Positions 52,826-63,313 of a DNA stretch of 64,000 bases are shown here, one piece after another. Position 1 is the stretch's first letter; every line of letters starts with the position of its first letter. The stretch spans positions 1 through 64,000 of the forward strand of contig NZ_PJIQ01000008.1 of the NCBI RefSeq assembly GCF_002929745.1. Direction: 5' to 3'. Position numbers and translations under genes: made by a program. The notes beneath the pieces were generated by a model, which saw only the letters and a list, made by a program, of their open reading frames with translations, made no database searches and was not told where the DNA came from. This DNA is from Arthrobacter sp. B1805. Lineage in GTDB: Bacteria > Actinomycetota > Actinomycetes > Actinomycetales > Micrococcaceae.

Positions 52826-54517
52826 GTGGGGCAGCACGAGGTAGGAGGGACTCGCGGTGAAGCGCTCGCTGTCGTCGCGTCCCCGTCGGCGCAGGAGCGG
52901 TCCGAGATGCAGCGCGTCCTCGGCAGCCACGGTCACCGCTCGACCACCGTGGCCACGGCACCGGACGTGCTGAACGAGGTCCTCGTCACGCGACCCGACA
53001 TCCTGCTGGTGGACCTGGACCTCGCGCTCGCCTACGCCGGTTCCCTGGCCGAGGTGGTCGGCGAACATCCGGAGCTCTCCGGCCTCCCGGTCATCGTCCT
53101 CCTTCCGGAGGGCGGCGTCGACGCGCTGCCGGCGACGCTGGCGCCCTACGTCTCGGACGTCGTCTTCCGCCCGGTGGACCCCGTGGAACTGCTGCACCGG
53201 ACGCGTGCCATGATCTCGCGACGCCGCCGGCACGAGGAGCAGCGGGCACTCTCGTCGCAGCTGCGCGAGGACATGAGGTCCATCTCAGCCAGGATCAGGG
53301 CCACGAACGACCCGGCCGTGATGATCGACCAGTTCCTTCCGGGGATCGGGCGGGCGCTGGGCGCCCGCCACCTCGCGCTGCAGATCTTCGACGACGAACG
53401 CGTCGGCGTCGGGAGCAGCAGCTGGACCAGCGGACCGGGCGCAACCCGCTCGAGCCCTGCCACCCCCGAGCCGGAGCACCAGGATGCCGCCCTCACCCTG
53501 GCGCTGCGGCTGTGGGAGGATGCCACCACCGTGCCCTTCCACACCGGACCTGCCGGGGCCGGTGGCGTCGCGGTGCCGCCCTGGCTCCGGGACGGCCTCG
53601 GTGATGATCGGACCGCCAGCGGATTCGTGGCCGCGCTCGGCGAGGGCGACACTCCCTTCGGGCTGCTCTGGGTCGTCAATGACACGGCACCCTCGGCCCG
53701 GTCGGGACTCGAGGGTGCGCTCACCCAGCACGTCCTCGGCAACCTCGCCCACGGACTGATCCAGGCCCAGCTCATCTCGCGGCAGCAGCAGGCGGTGCGC
53801 AAGCTGCGTGCGCTCAACCAGGCGAAGACCGATTTCGTCGGCACCGTGAACCACGAACTCCGGACCCCGCTGGCGTCGATCTCCGGGTACCTCGAGATGC
53901 TCATCGACGGCGCCGGCGGCGAGCTGCCGCCCGAAGCGAGCACCATGCTGCAGGCCGTCGAGCGCAACGCGGTGAAGCTGAGTCAGCTCATCGAGGACAT
54001 CTCGGCCCTCTCGGCGCAGCAGACCGACGCGTCCGAGCACGGGCCCGTGGACATCGTGCACCTGGTGTCGCACCTGACCGACCGCCTGGCGCTGCAGGCT
54101 TCGACCGGTGGGATACACCTGGCATGCTCGCTCCCGGACCACCCTGTCACCGTCTCCGGAGATCGTGACGAGCTCTCCGCCGCCATCGTCATCCTGCTGT
54201 CGAACGCACTCAAGTTCACCCACGCGGACGGCAGTGTGTTCGTCGACCTGATGGTCGAGCCCGACAACGGCCAGATGGTCCTGGTGATCAGGGACACCGG
54301 AATCGGAATCCCCGCGGAGGATCTGCCGCGCCTCTTCGACTCCTTCCACCGGGCCTCGAATGCGCAGCAGTCGCTGCCGGGGGCCGGAGTAGGACTGTCC
54401 ATCGCCAAGAAGACCTTCGAAGCGCACCACGGGACCATCTCGATCGATTCGACGCTGGGCGTGGGGACGTCGGTCGGCGTCACGCTTCCGCTCCTGGATC
54501 ATGCTGCCGTAGGGTGA
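52826..54517 (+). CDS. Soluble sensor kinase with degenerate N-terminal receiver
   Basis: A 563-residue protein without membrane helices. Residues 13-130 have a receiver fold with an Asp at the phosphorylation position (Asp63, LLVDLDLA), but the acidic pocket near the N-terminus is ASPS and the usual Lys-Pro is FRPVDP, so normal phosphorylation is doubtful. Residues about 165-325 are GAF-like. The kinase core has His343 in GTVNHELRTPLASISGY, an N box LLSNALKFTHADG, VIRDTGIGIP and GAGVGLSIAKK. The GTG start follows GGAGAGG. No dedicated response regulator adjoins it. It may feed an orphan regulator. Confidence 0.87.
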   Translation: MGQHEVGGTRGEALAVVASPSAQERSEMQRVLGSHGHRSTTVATAPDVLNEVLVTRPDILLVDLDLALAYAGSLAEVVGEHPELSGLPVIVLLPEGGVDALPATLAPYVSDVVFRPVDPVELLHRTRAMISRRRRHEEQRALSSQLREDMRSISARIRATNDPAVMIDQFLPGIGRALGARHLALQIFDDERVGVGSSSWTSGPGATRSSPATPEPEHQDAALTLALRLWEDATTVPFHTGPAGAGGVAVPPWLRDGLGDDRTASGFVAALGEGDTPFGLLWVVNDTAPSARSGLEGALTQHVLGNLAHGLIQAQLISRQQQAVRKLRALNQAKTDFVGTVNHELRTPLASISGYLEMLIDGAGGELPPEASTMLQAVERNAVKLSQLIEDISALSAQQTDASEHGPVDIVHLVSHLTDRLALQASTGGIHLACSLPDHPVTVSGDRDELSAAIVILLSNALKFTHADGSVFVDLMVEPDNGQMVLVIRDTGIGIPAEDLPRLFDSFHRASNAQQSLPGAGVGLSIAKKTFEAHHGTISIDSTLGVGTSVGVTLPLLDHAAVG

Positions 54518-54547
54518 TGTGCTGAAGATTCCACGGAAGGAACGCTC

Positions 54548-55087
54548 ATGACGCGCGCCACGGACGGCATTCCGGTACGACAGCTGGACCTGGGCACGCT
54601 CCTGCCCTACCTCGACCTGCATCTCGTCGGCGCCACGAACGGCGTGCGGCTCTTCGGGGCGGCCCGGGTGTCGTGGGCGGGGACGCCGTACGAGGAGGAC
54701 TTCTCACGGCTTCGGCAGGAGATCGGTGAGGAGCGGGCGTTCCTGAAGCGCTTGATCAAGGCCCTCGGCCACCGGCCGAGCCTCCTCAAGATGGCTTTCG
54801 CCCGCGTGATGTCCGTCGTCGCCGAACTGGATCCGCTGAATCCGACGCGCCGGAAGAAGACCGCCGGAGCGCAGCTCGAGCTCGAGGCACTTCAGTCGCT
54901 TCTGCGCGGCAAGGAAGCCCTGTGGGCCACGCTGCTCGCCCTCTCCCCCGACACCGGGGCCACTCCCGGCGAGGATGTCCTCGACCGGACGGTCCTCGCG
55001 CGATTGCTCGAGGCGTCCAAGCGGCAGCAGGACACCGTGGCGCGGGTCATGACGGAGACGGCGTCAGCACGCTTCCTGATGGGCTGA
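54548..55087 (+). CDS. Conserved-looking soluble protein of unknown function
   Basis: A 179-residue mainly helical protein with no signal peptide or membrane segment. The N-terminal 40 residues (LDLGTLLPYLDLHLVGATNGVRLFGA) look like a beta/alpha start, and the remainder is rich in charged helices (FSRLRQEIGEERAFLKRLIKAL and later ASKRQQDTVARVMTETASA), suggesting a helical bundle. I do not recognise a family. It starts with ATG after GGAAGGAA, 30 bases downstream of the sensor kinase, so it is probably in that operon and could be an accessory of it. Confidence 0.7.
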   Translation: MTRATDGIPVRQLDLGTLLPYLDLHLVGATNGVRLFGAARVSWAGTPYEEDFSRLRQEIGEERAFLKRLIKALGHRPSLLKMAFARVMSVVAELDPLNPTRRKKTAGAQLELEALQSLLRGKEALWATLLALSPDTGATPGEDVLDRTVLARLLEASKRQQDTVARVMTETASARFLMG

Positions 55088-55098
55088 CGCCGTCTCCG
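55053..55098. terminator. 16-bp perfect hairpin overlapping a coding 3' end
   Basis: CGGAGACGGCGTCAGC (55053-55068) and its exact complement (55083-55098) form a 16-base-pair stem with a 14-base loop. The left arm and loop are the last codons of the unknown protein gene; the right arm precedes the metG stop by 11 bases. It can terminate both convergent transcripts. Confidence 0.7.
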
Positions 55099-55108
55099 CT
55101 CCTGCCCG

Positions 55109-56680
55109 TCAGGATTCCGCAGGTTCTTCGTACTTGGGGAACACCGGCGAGGGCGCGGGCAACGCGGTTCCGGGCTCGATCCTGCGGGCGATCGCGCTGA
55201 AGAGGCGGCTGGCGTCGTCGCTCCCCGTTCCCTGACCGAGTGCGGTGAGGATCTGCCCGGCGCTGGTCGGCATGACCGGCTGGGCAAGGATCGCCACCAC
55301 CCGGAGCACCTCCAGCGTCACGTACAGGACGGTGTTCATGCGCTCGGGATCGGTCTTGCGGAGCACCCAGGGCTGCTGGTCCGCGAAGTAGGCGTTCGTG
55401 TCCCCGAGAACCGCCCACACGCTCTCGAGCGCGCGGGAGAACTCCTGCTTGTCGTACGCCACCCGGCTCGCCTCGAGCAGTGCGTGCGCCTGCTCCAGGA
55501 TCTCGGTGTCCGCGGGCGCGAGGTCGCCCGGCCGGGGCACCGCTCCGCCGCAGTTCTTCGCGACCATCGAGAGCGATCGCTGCGCCAGGTTCCCGAAGTT
55601 GTTCGCGAGATCGGAGTTCATGCGTCCGACGACCGCCTCGTGGCTGTAGGAGCCATCTGCACCGAACGGGACCTCGCGCAGCAGGAAGAAGCGCACCTGA
55701 TCCAGGCCGTACTGGGCCACCCAGTCAGCAGGGGCAACGGTGTTGCCGAGCGACTTGGACATCTTCACGCCACGGTTGTGCAGGAAACCGTGGATCATCA
55801 CGCGCTTGGGAATCCCCAGCCCGGCGGACATGAGGAATGCCGGCCAGTAGATGGCGTGGAAGCGGGAGATGTCCTTGCCGATCACGTGGACGTCGGCAGG
55901 CCAGAACTTCCGGAAGCGCTCCGAGTCGATGTCCGGAAAGCCCACGCCGGTGAGGTAATTGGTCAGCGCATCCACCCACACGTACATGACGTGGCGGTCA
56001 TTGCCCGGAACCGGCACACCCCAGTCGAAGGTCGTGCGGCTGATGGAGAGGTCCTCGAGTCCGCGCTTGACGAACGAGATGACCTCGTTGAACCGGGGCT
56101 GGGGTGCGCCGAACTCCGGCTGCGCCTCGTAGAGGTCCAGCAGCTTCTGCTGATATGCCGAGAGACGGAAGAAGTAGCTCTCCTCCTCCGTCCAGGTGAC
56201 CTCTGTGTCCGTCTCCTTCGCGTACCGCACGCCGTCCTCGCGGACCTCCGTCTCGTCCTCGCCCCAGAACGCCTCGTCCCGCACGGAGTACCAGCCGGCG
56301 TACTTGTCGAGGTAGATATCCCCGTTCGCCTCCATGCGCTTCCAAATCTCGGTCGCTGCGGCGTAGTGGTCCTCATCGGTGGTGCGGATGAAGCGGTCGT
56401 AGGAGGTGCCGACGGCATCGTTCATGTCCCGGAACGCCGACGCGTTCCGTGTGGCGAGGTCGCGGACCGGGATGCCCTCGCGATCAGCCGCCTGCTGCAT
56501 CTTGAGCCCGTGCTCGTCCGTCCCCGTCAGGTACATGACGTCGAAGCCGTCGAGCCGCTTGAACCGCGCCATGGCGTCGACGGCGATCGTCTCGTAGGCA
56601 TGCCCGATGTGAGGCACCCCGTTCGGGTAGGAGATGGCCGTGGTGATATAGAACGAGGGCTTTGCGTCTGCGGAGGTCAC
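55109..56680 (-). CDS. metG: Methionyl-tRNA synthetase
   Basis: A 523-residue class I synthetase. The HIGH-type motif is [12 protein letters not shown] (near 18-29) and the KMSKS loop is [12 protein letters not shown] (near 308). The [14 protein letters not shown] segment binds methionine/AMP. The connective region around residues 115-170 has no Cys pairs, so the zinc knuckle of the E. coli type is absent. There is no C-terminal tRNA-binding EMAP domain, as in short bacterial MetRS. ATG start; the next gene upstream is on the same strand. Confidence 0.96.
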   Translation of the reverse strand: MTSADAKPSFYITTAISYPNGVPHIGHAYETIAVDAMARFKRLDGFDVMYLTGTDEHGLKMQQAADREGIPVRDLATRNASAFRDMNDAVGTSYDRFIRTTDEDHYAAATEIWKRMEANGDIYLDKYAGWYSVRDEAFWGEDETEVREDGVRYAKETDTEVTWTEEESYFFRLSAYQQKLLDLYEAQPEFGAPQPRFNEVISFVKRGLEDLSISRTTFDWGVPVPGNDRHVMYVWVDALTNYLTGVGFPDIDSERFRKFWPADVHVIGKDISRFHAIYWPAFLMSAGLGIPKRVMIHGFLHNRGVKMSKSLGNTVAPADWVAQYGLDQVRFFLLREVPFGADGSYSHEAVVGRMNSDLANNFGNLAQRSLSMVAKNCGGAVPRPGDLAPADTEILEQAHALLEASRVAYDKQEFSRALESVWAVLGDTNAYFADQQPWVLRKTDPERMNTVLYVTLEVLRVVAILAQPVMPTSAGQILTALGQGTGSDDASRLFSAIARRIEPGTALPAPSPVFPKYEEPAES

Positions 56681-56737
56681 CCTATGAAATTACCCCGGTC
56701 GGTGCGTATTTACCCAAGTGCGAAGGTCCGTCCCCGG

Positions 56738-57667
56738 TCAGCCCTGCCCGACGGCGTCGATCGCCAGCACGGCGTGGACGCCCCACGTCTGGTTCGCGAT
56801 CTGGGTGACCCGGAGGTCGACGACGGAGCTGGCGAGGGCGAGCGCCACCTTCCGCTCCACCCCGTGGAGATGCTGGAGCCAGGTGAGCATGGCACCGAGC
56901 GCCTCAGCCGTCGCCCGGTTGAGGTCCGCGTCGAACCCGAACGTGATGCGCGACGTCGGAGTGACCGCGTGGATGCTGCCGAGCGGCGCATCCCGGGCCA
57001 CGTCGACCGTGAGCGTGGTCGTCATGCCGCACTCGATGGCGGTGCCACCCACTTCGCCGTCGCCCTGTGCCGCGTGACCGTCACCGAGGTGCAGCAACGC
57101 GCCGGGCACCGTGACCGGCAGGAACAGCGTCGAGCCGGCCGTGAGCTCACGGCAGTCGATGTTGCCGCCGCCCTGCGTGCGCGGCGGCGTCGTCGAGTGC
57201 TCGCCCGGCTCGATCGGCGGGAGCCCCACCACGCCGAGGAACGGGGCGAGCCGGACGACGTGCCCGTACTGGTTCGTGCCCGTTCCGGCCCCGCTGTCCA
57301 GTTCCCACAGGAGCCAGGCCGGATCGGTGCCCTCCAGTCCCATACTGCGCATGAAGGCGTCATCGCGGCGTCCGGCCGCCGTCCAGCCCCACTCGGCGGT
57401 CTCGAGCGTCTTGAAGCGGACCGACAGCACGTCCCCCGGCATGGCACCGGCCACCTCGATCGGTCCGGTCAGCGCATGGCCCCGACGGTGCTCGAACCGG
57501 TAGGGCGTGACCGCTCCCGGCGATCCCTGGCGTTCGAGGTGCCCCCACGCGTCGAGGGATTCGACGACGACACGGTCGCCGGGCTCGATACGCAGGACGG
57601 GTGGGGTGTCCCGCGACAGGACCTGCGTGGCCGTTCCCGGCGCCGCGGGCACATGGTGGGTCGCCAT
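56738..57667 (-). CDS. Acetamidase/formamidase family protein
   Basis: A 309-residue enzyme of the FmdA_AmdA family that hydrolyses short amides to ammonia and the acid. Visible family segments: the IEPGDRVVVES strand, GHALTGPIEVAGAMPGDVLSV, PPRTQGGGNIDCRELTAGSTLFLPV, and GALLHLGDGHAAQGDGEV with conserved Asp/His residues likely to bind zinc. The ATG at 57667 (MATHHVPAAP) was chosen over the longer frame to 57748, which overlaps serA. It lies 13 bases downstream of the serA stop and may be cotranscribed. Substrate unknown. Confidence 0.9.
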   Translation of the reverse strand: MATHHVPAAPGTATQVLSRDTPPVLRIEPGDRVVVESLDAWGHLERQGSPGAVTPYRFEHRRGHALTGPIEVAGAMPGDVLSVRFKTLETAEWGWTAAGRRDDAFMRSMGLEGTDPAWLLWELDSGAGTGTNQYGHVVRLAPFLGVVGLPPIEPGEHSTTPPRTQGGGNIDCRELTAGSTLFLPVTVPGALLHLGDGHAAQGDGEVGGTAIECGMTTTLTVDVARDAPLGSIHAVTPTSRITFGFDADLNRATAEALGAMLTWLQHLHGVERKVALALASSVVDLRVTQIANQTWGVHAVLAIDAVGQG

Positions 57668-57680
57668 CGTCGCCCTTCCG

Positions 57681-59273
57681 TCAGTCCTGAAGATCCACTT
57701 CCCGAGCAACCGTTGCGCCGATCTCGGCGCGGATCGCGTCGAGGACATCCTGTGGCACGGAGCTGTCGACGGTCAGGAGCGACAGCGCCTGGCCGCCTTC
57801 CTTGTTGCGGGCTACCTGCATGCCGGCGATGTTGATGCCGCGCTCCCCGAGGAGGCGTCCGAGGGCGCCGATGACGCCGGGCCGGTCGGTGTACAGCAGC
57901 ACCAGGAGGTGATCGCTGATCGGGATCTCGAGGTCGTAGCCGTTCACGCCGACGAGCTTCTCGACCTGCTTCGGCCCGGTCAGGGTCCCGGCGACCGAGA
58001 TCTGCGACCCGTCGGACAGAGCGCCGCGCAGGCGCAGTACGTTCCGGTATTCCTCCGACTCGGGGGTGGTGACGAGCCGGGAGGTGACGCCGCGCTGCTC
58101 CGCGAGGACAGGGGCGTTGACGTACGAGACCTGTTCGGACACGACATCGGTGAACACACCCTTGAGCGCGGCGAGCTCCAGGGCCTTGACGTCCAGGGAG
58201 GCGATCTCGCCGGCCACTTCGATGTCGATCTGTGTCAGGGAGGCGTGCGTCAGTGCCGTGAAGATGCGACCCAGCTTCTCCATGAGCGGGATGCCGGGGC
58301 GCACCGCCGGGTCGATGACGCCACCCGCGACGTTCACGGCGTCGGGTACGAGTTCACCCGCGAGTGCGAGGCGCACGGACTTCGCGACGGAGATGCCCGC
58401 TTTCTCCTGGGCTTCCTCCGTGGATGCCCCGAGGTGCGGCGTGACGACGACGCTGTCGTGAGCGAAGAACGGAAGATCGGTGCTGGGCTCCTTCACGAAG
58501 ACGTCGACGCCTGCGCCTGCGATCTGGCCCTGCTCGAGCGCGGTGTGCAGCGCCTCCTCGTCGACGAGCCCTCCGCGCGCCACGTTGACGACGTACGCGC
58601 TGTCCTTCATCAGGGCGAAGGCGTCGGCGCCGAGCATGCCGACGGTCTCGGGCGTCTTCGGCATGTGGATGGTCACGAAGTCCGACTCACGCAGCAGCTC
58701 GTCCAGGGACACGAGGCGCACCCCGAGCTGCGCTGCGCGCGCCGAGGTGACATAGGGGTCGTACGCGAGGATCTGGGTGCCGAACCCCTGCAGCCGCGCC
58801 GCGACCAGTGCACCGATGCGGCCCAGGCCGATGATGCCGATGTTCTTCTCGTACAACTCCGTGCCCGAGTACTTCGAGCGCTTCCACTCCCCGGCCTTCA
58901 GAGCCGCACTGGCCTGCGGGATATTCCTCGCGAGGCTGAGGATGTGACCGACGGTGAGTTCCGCGGCGGAGATGATGTTCGACGTCGGAGCGTTCACGAC
59001 CATGACGCCGGCCTGGGTGGCCGCCTTGATGTCGACGTTGTCCAGGCCCACTCCGGCGCGTGCGATGACCTTCAGTTTCGGTGCAGCCCTGATGGCCTCC
59101 TCGTCCATCTGCGTCGCCGAGCGCACCAGGACGGCATCGACGTCCGCCAGCGCCGCGATGAGCTGCGTGCGATCGGCACCGTCGGTGCTGCGGATCTCGA
59201 AATCGGGTCCCAGCGCTTCGACGGTTGCGGGTGAGAGTTCCTCGGCGAGGAGGACGACGGGCTTGGTGGTCAC
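57681..59273 (-). CDS. serA: D-3-phosphoglycerate dehydrogenase
   Basis: A 530-residue SerA, the entry enzyme of serine synthesis. The NAD motif is IGLGRIGALVA (near 147-157). The catalytic set of the D-2-hydroxyacid family is seen as VNVARGGLVDEEAL (Arg), a Glu segment and the His in VVTPHLGASTEEAQEKA. After about residue 320 come an intervening domain and a C-terminal ACT domain (VLLYTDRPGVIGALGRLLGE), the long form regulated by serine. It is 203 bases downstream of ilvC, behind a hairpin and three 10-base repeats. Confidence 0.96.
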   Translation of the reverse strand: MTTKPVVLLAEELSPATVEALGPDFEIRSTDGADRTQLIAALADVDAVLVRSATQMDEEAIRAAPKLKVIARAGVGLDNVDIKAATQAGVMVVNAPTSNIISAAELTVGHILSLARNIPQASAALKAGEWKRSKYSGTELYEKNIGIIGLGRIGALVAARLQGFGTQILAYDPYVTSARAAQLGVRLVSLDELLRESDFVTIHMPKTPETVGMLGADAFALMKDSAYVVNVARGGLVDEEALHTALEQGQIAGAGVDVFVKEPSTDLPFFAHDSVVVTPHLGASTEEAQEKAGISVAKSVRLALAGELVPDAVNVAGGVIDPAVRPGIPLMEKLGRIFTALTHASLTQIDIEVAGEIASLDVKALELAALKGVFTDVVSEQVSYVNAPVLAEQRGVTSRLVTTPESEEYRNVLRLRGALSDGSQISVAGTLTGPKQVEKLVGVNGYDLEIPISDHLLVLLYTDRPGVIGALGRLLGERGINIAGMQVARNKEGGQALSLLTVDSSVPQDVLDAIRAEIGATVAREVDLQD

Positions 59274-59296
59274 GGGATTTCCTTCTGCGGGGAACT

Positions 59297-59326
59297 GGCG
59301 GGATCAGGCGGGATCAGGCGGGATCG
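59297..59326. repeat. Three tandem 10-base repeats before serA
   Basis: GGCGGGATCA occurs at 59297-59306 and 59307-59316, and GGCGGGATCG at 59317-59326. They lie 24 bases upstream of the serA start, in its likely leader. Function not evident. Confidence 0.85.
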
Positions 59327-59407
59327 AACGGAATCAGCGGTGTCGGACGTCCTCGGACGGTGTCGCGAGCACACCGGCCGGGAGCCGGACGGGAGCGGAC
59401 ACGACTC

Positions 59408-59456
59408 CGGCAGGGCACGTGCTCGTCACTGAGCGTCGATCACGTGTCCTGCCGGA
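59408..59456 (-). terminator. Hairpin downstream of ilvC
   Basis: A 15-base inverted repeat with one G-U type pair (59408-59422 and 59442-59456, 19-base loop) starts about 20 bases after the ilvC stop. It may end the ilvBNC message before serA. No T-run. Confidence 0.5.
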
Positions 59457-59476
59457 AGGACCGAAGGGGGCTGGCG

Positions 59477-60553
<1,077 letters not shown>

Positions 60554-61066
60554 TCAGGCGCTGCGCAGGGCGCGGTCGCTCATCGACTTCGCACCTCGGC
60601 CGATCGCGAGAGTGCCTGACTGGACGATCTCGCGGATGCCGAACGGCTCGAGCACGGACAGGAGCGCCGAGAGCTTCTCGGGGGTGCCCGTGGCCTCGAT
60701 GATCAGCGAGTCGATCGACACGTCGACGACGGAGGCCCGGAACAGGTCCGCGGCCTGGGTAACCTGCAGGCGCGTCGCGGCGTCGGCCCTGACCTTGATC
60801 AGGACGTGGTCGCGCTGCACGGACTGCTCCGAGGTGAGCTCGACGATCTTGATGACGTTGATGAGCTTGTTCAGCTGCTTGGTGACCTGCTCGAGGAGGT
60901 CACCCTCGGCTTCCACCACAACGGTGATGCGGGACATGCCCGCTACCTCGGTCGGTCCGACCGCGAGGGAGTTGATGTTGAACGCCCGCCGCGCGAACAG
61001 GCTGGCGACTCGCGTCAGGACGCCGGGCACGTCCTCGACGAGCACGGAAAGGGTGTGTCGTGCCAC
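60554..61066 (-). CDS. ilvN: Acetolactate synthase small (regulatory) subunit
   Basis: A 170-residue subunit that gives valine feedback control to IlvB. The N-terminal ACT domain (HTLSVLVEDVPGVLTRVASLFARRAFNINSL) is followed by a second ferredoxin-like domain ending at the C-terminus. The GTG at 61066 is 2 bases after the ilvB stop and gives the family start ARHTLSV; the open frame upstream lies inside ilvB. It starts directly after the GGAGG found in the last codons of ilvB. Confidence 0.95.
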   Translation of the reverse strand: MARHTLSVLVEDVPGVLTRVASLFARRAFNINSLAVGPTEVAGMSRITVVVEAEGDLLEQVTKQLNKLINVIKIVELTSEQSVQRDHVLIKVRADAATRLQVTQAADLFRASVVDVSIDSLIIEATGTPEKLSALLSVLEPFGIREIVQSGTLAIGRGAKSMSDRALRSA

Positions 61067-61068
61067 CG

Positions 61069-62949
61069 TCAGTCCTCCTGTTCCCATGTGGGGGTCATGT
61101 TGCGCGCGATCTGGATGAGGTCGTTGCTGACGCCCGAGGGCACCATCGGCCATACCATCGAGTCGCGGCTCACGACGAAGTCGATGACGACCGGGCGGTC
61201 GTTGATGGCCAGTGCCTGCTCGATGGTCGCGTCGATGTCCTCGTCCCGCTCGCATCGCAGGCCGACGCAACCGTATGCGTCGGCGAGCTTCACGAAGTCC
61301 GGGACGCGCACGGTGTCGTGGCCCGTGTTGAGGTCCGTGTTCGAGTAGCGGCCCTCGTAGAAGAGCGTCTGCCACTGCCGCACCATGCCGAGCGACGAAT
61401 TGTTGATCACCGCGACCTTGATCGGGATGTTGTTGATGACGCAGGTCGCGAGTTCCTGGTTGGTCATCTGGAAACAGCCGTCGCCGTCGATCGCCCAGAC
61501 GACGCGGTCCGGGTTGCCCACCTTGGCACCCATCGCGGCGGGGACGGAGTACCCCATGGTGCCCAGGCCGCCCGAGTTGAGCCAGGCATGGGGGCGCTCG
61601 TACTGGATGAACTGGGCAGCCCACATCTGGTGCTGGCCGACGCCCGAGACGAAGACGCCCTCGGGTCCGGTCAACTCGCCGATGCGCTTGATGACCTGCT
61701 GCGGAGCCGACAGGCCGTCGTCGGGCTGGGTGAAACCGACCGGGTACGTCTCGCGCAGGTGGCGGATGGTCTTCCACCATGCCGAGATGTCCGGCCGCTC
61801 CTGTGCGTCGAACGCCTCGCGTACCGCAGCGGTCAGTTCAGGGATGATCTCCTTGACCGAGCCGACGATGGGGACGTCCGCGGTCCGGTTCTTGGAGATC
61901 TCGGCAGGATCGATGTCCGCGTGGATCACCTTCGCATGCGGGGCGAAGCTGGACAGCACGCCTGTCACGCGGTCGTCGAAGCGCGCACCCAGGGTGATCA
62001 GGAGATCCGCCTGCTGCAGCGCCGTCACGGCGGACACCGAGCCGTGCATGCCCGGCATTCCCACATGCTGGTCGTGCGAGTCGGGGAACACACCCCGCGC
62101 CATGAGGGTCGTGACCACCGGGGCGCCGACGAGCTCGGCGAGCTCCTTCAGCTCGACCGAGGCATGCGCCTTGACCACGCCGCCGCCGACGTAGAACACG
62201 GGGCGCTGCGAGGCACCGATGAGGCGTGCGGCCTCGCGCACCTGCTTGGAGTGCCCGCGGACGACGGGCCGGTAACCGGGGATGTCCACCTTGGGCGGCC
62301 AGGAGAACGTCATGGACGACTGCTGGGCGTCCTTGGCGACGTCGACCAGCACGGGTCCGGGACGTCCGGTCGTGGCGATGTGGAACGCCTCGGCCAGGAC
62401 GCGCGGGATGTCCTCGGCCTTGGTGACGAGGTACGAGTGCTTCGTGATCGGCATCGTGATGCCGACGATGTCCGCCTCCTGAAACGCATCCGACCCGATG
62501 AAGGCGCTGGAGACCTGGCCGGTGATGGCGACCATGGGCACCGAGTCCATGTGGGCGTCGGCGATCGCCGTCACGAGGTTGGTGGCGCCGGGACCCGACG
62601 TGGCGATGCAGACACCGGGACGCCCTGTCACCATGGCGTACCCCTGTGCCGCGTGGCCGGCTCCCTGCTCGTGGCGGACGAGGATGTGACGGAGCTTCGT
62701 CGACGCCAGCAGCGGGTCGTAGGTCGGGAGGATGGCTCCGCCGGGGAGGCCGAAGACGTCGTCGACGCCGAGCTCCTCGAGGGATCGGACGATCGCCGCC
62801 GAGCCGAGCATCTCGGTGGGCGGGACGACCCTGTTCGGGCCGCGAACCGCGCTCACAGGGACGACGGAGGCCGTCTCACGCGCGGGTGCTGCGGGAGGTG
62901 CTGGCCTTGCTGCCAGCAGCGCTGGGCTGATGGGCGATCCCTTGGACAT
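61069..62949 (-). CDS. ilvB: Acetolactate synthase large subunit
   Basis: A 626-residue thiamine diphosphate enzyme that condenses pyruvate with pyruvate or 2-ketobutyrate. After an Ala/Pro-rich lead of about 45 residues come [14 protein letters not shown], the ThDP-activating Glu in [37 protein letters not shown], the FAD region, and the ThDP/Mg motif [19 protein letters not shown]...VINN. AAAGGAAG precedes the ATG at 62949. Expression is controlled upstream by a leader peptide and attenuator. Confidence 0.97.
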   Translation of the reverse strand: MSKGSPISPALLAARPAPPAAPARETASVVPVSAVRGPNRVVPPTEMLGSAAIVRSLEELGVDDVFGLPGGAILPTYDPLLASTKLRHILVRHEQGAGHAAQGYAMVTGRPGVCIATSGPGATNLVTAIADAHMDSVPMVAITGQVSSAFIGSDAFQEADIVGITMPITKHSYLVTKAEDIPRVLAEAFHIATTGRPGPVLVDVAKDAQQSSMTFSWPPKVDIPGYRPVVRGHSKQVREAARLIGASQRPVFYVGGGVVKAHASVELKELAELVGAPVVTTLMARGVFPDSHDQHVGMPGMHGSVSAVTALQQADLLITLGARFDDRVTGVLSSFAPHAKVIHADIDPAEISKNRTADVPIVGSVKEIIPELTAAVREAFDAQERPDISAWWKTIRHLRETYPVGFTQPDDGLSAPQQVIKRIGELTGPEGVFVSGVGQHQMWAAQFIQYERPHAWLNSGGLGTMGYSVPAAMGAKVGNPDRVVWAIDGDGCFQMTNQELATCVINNIPIKVAVINNSSLGMVRQWQTLFYEGRYSNTDLNTGHDTVRVPDFVKLADAYGCVGLRCERDEDIDATIEQALAINDRPVVIDFVVSRDSMVWPMVPSGVSNDLIQIARNMTPTWEQED

Positions 62950-63040
62950 CTGAGACTTCCTTTGGAACGGGTGCTGCACTGCTGCAGCGATGACTGCGGA
63001 CGGACTTCCACGGGCTTCCCTGCCGACAGGTTGTGTCAAC

Positions 63041-63079
63041 AAAAAAACCCCTCAGCCGTATGAGGCTCTGCGAGGGGTT
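63041..63079 (-). terminator. ilv attenuator terminator
   Basis: AACCCCTC (arm at 63072-63079 on this strand) pairs with GAGGGGTT (63046-63053), with a small inner stem (AGCC/GGCT). It is followed on the minus strand by a run of seven T (63041-63047), a classical intrinsic terminator. It lies about 33 bases after the leader peptide stop and about 90 bases before ilvB. This is an attenuator whose read-through depends on leader translation. Confidence 0.9.
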
Positions 63080-63111
63080 GCGCGTGACTGTAGTCGTCTA
63101 CCGGACGGGGT

Positions 63112-63159
63112 TCAGGCCACGCGCTGTATAAGGACGACGACTACGGGTTCGAGCTGCAT
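63112..63159 (-). CDS. ilv leader peptide (15 residues)
   Basis: A 15-codon gene, MQLEPVVVVLIQRVA, with four Val codons in a row then Leu and Ile, so ribosome progress reports the charging of tRNAs for all three branched-chain amino acids. Its Val codons (63136-63144) are exactly complementary over 9 bases to 63090-63098 downstream, and its Arg-Val codons are complementary to another 7-base stretch after the stop. These can form alternative stems relative to the terminator. There is no good ribosome-binding site; the promoter places transcription start at the ATG, implying a leaderless start. Confidence 0.88.
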   Translation of the reverse strand: MQLEPVVVVLIQRVA

Positions 63160-63165
63160 ACCTGT

Positions 63166-63195
63166 AGTTTCCACGCCCCGTCGAAACGGTGTCAA
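63166..63195 (-). promoter_or_regulatory. Promoter of the ilvBNC operon
   Basis: On the minus strand TTGACA (63190-63195), a perfect -35 box, is followed after 18 bases by GAAACT (63166-63171). The expected start is about 7 bases on, at the A of the leader ATG (63159). Confidence 0.65.
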
Positions 63196-63265
63196 CCGCA
63201 CCTGTCCCCGTCTCGCATCGTGGACAGGCTGTCCGACCAGTGGACGTCACCCTCCTGGTCGGCAC

Positions 63266-63299
63266 GATCCGGGCCGGAGTTCCTCCTCCGGCCCGGATC
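63266..63299 (-). terminator. Hairpin after ilvD
   Basis: A perfect 14-base-pair inverted repeat (63266-63279 and 63286-63299, 6-base loop) lies 15 bases past the ilvD stop. It separates ilvD from the ilv promoter. No T-run. Confidence 0.7.
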
Positions 63300-63313
63300 C
63301 CCCTCTGCCACCC

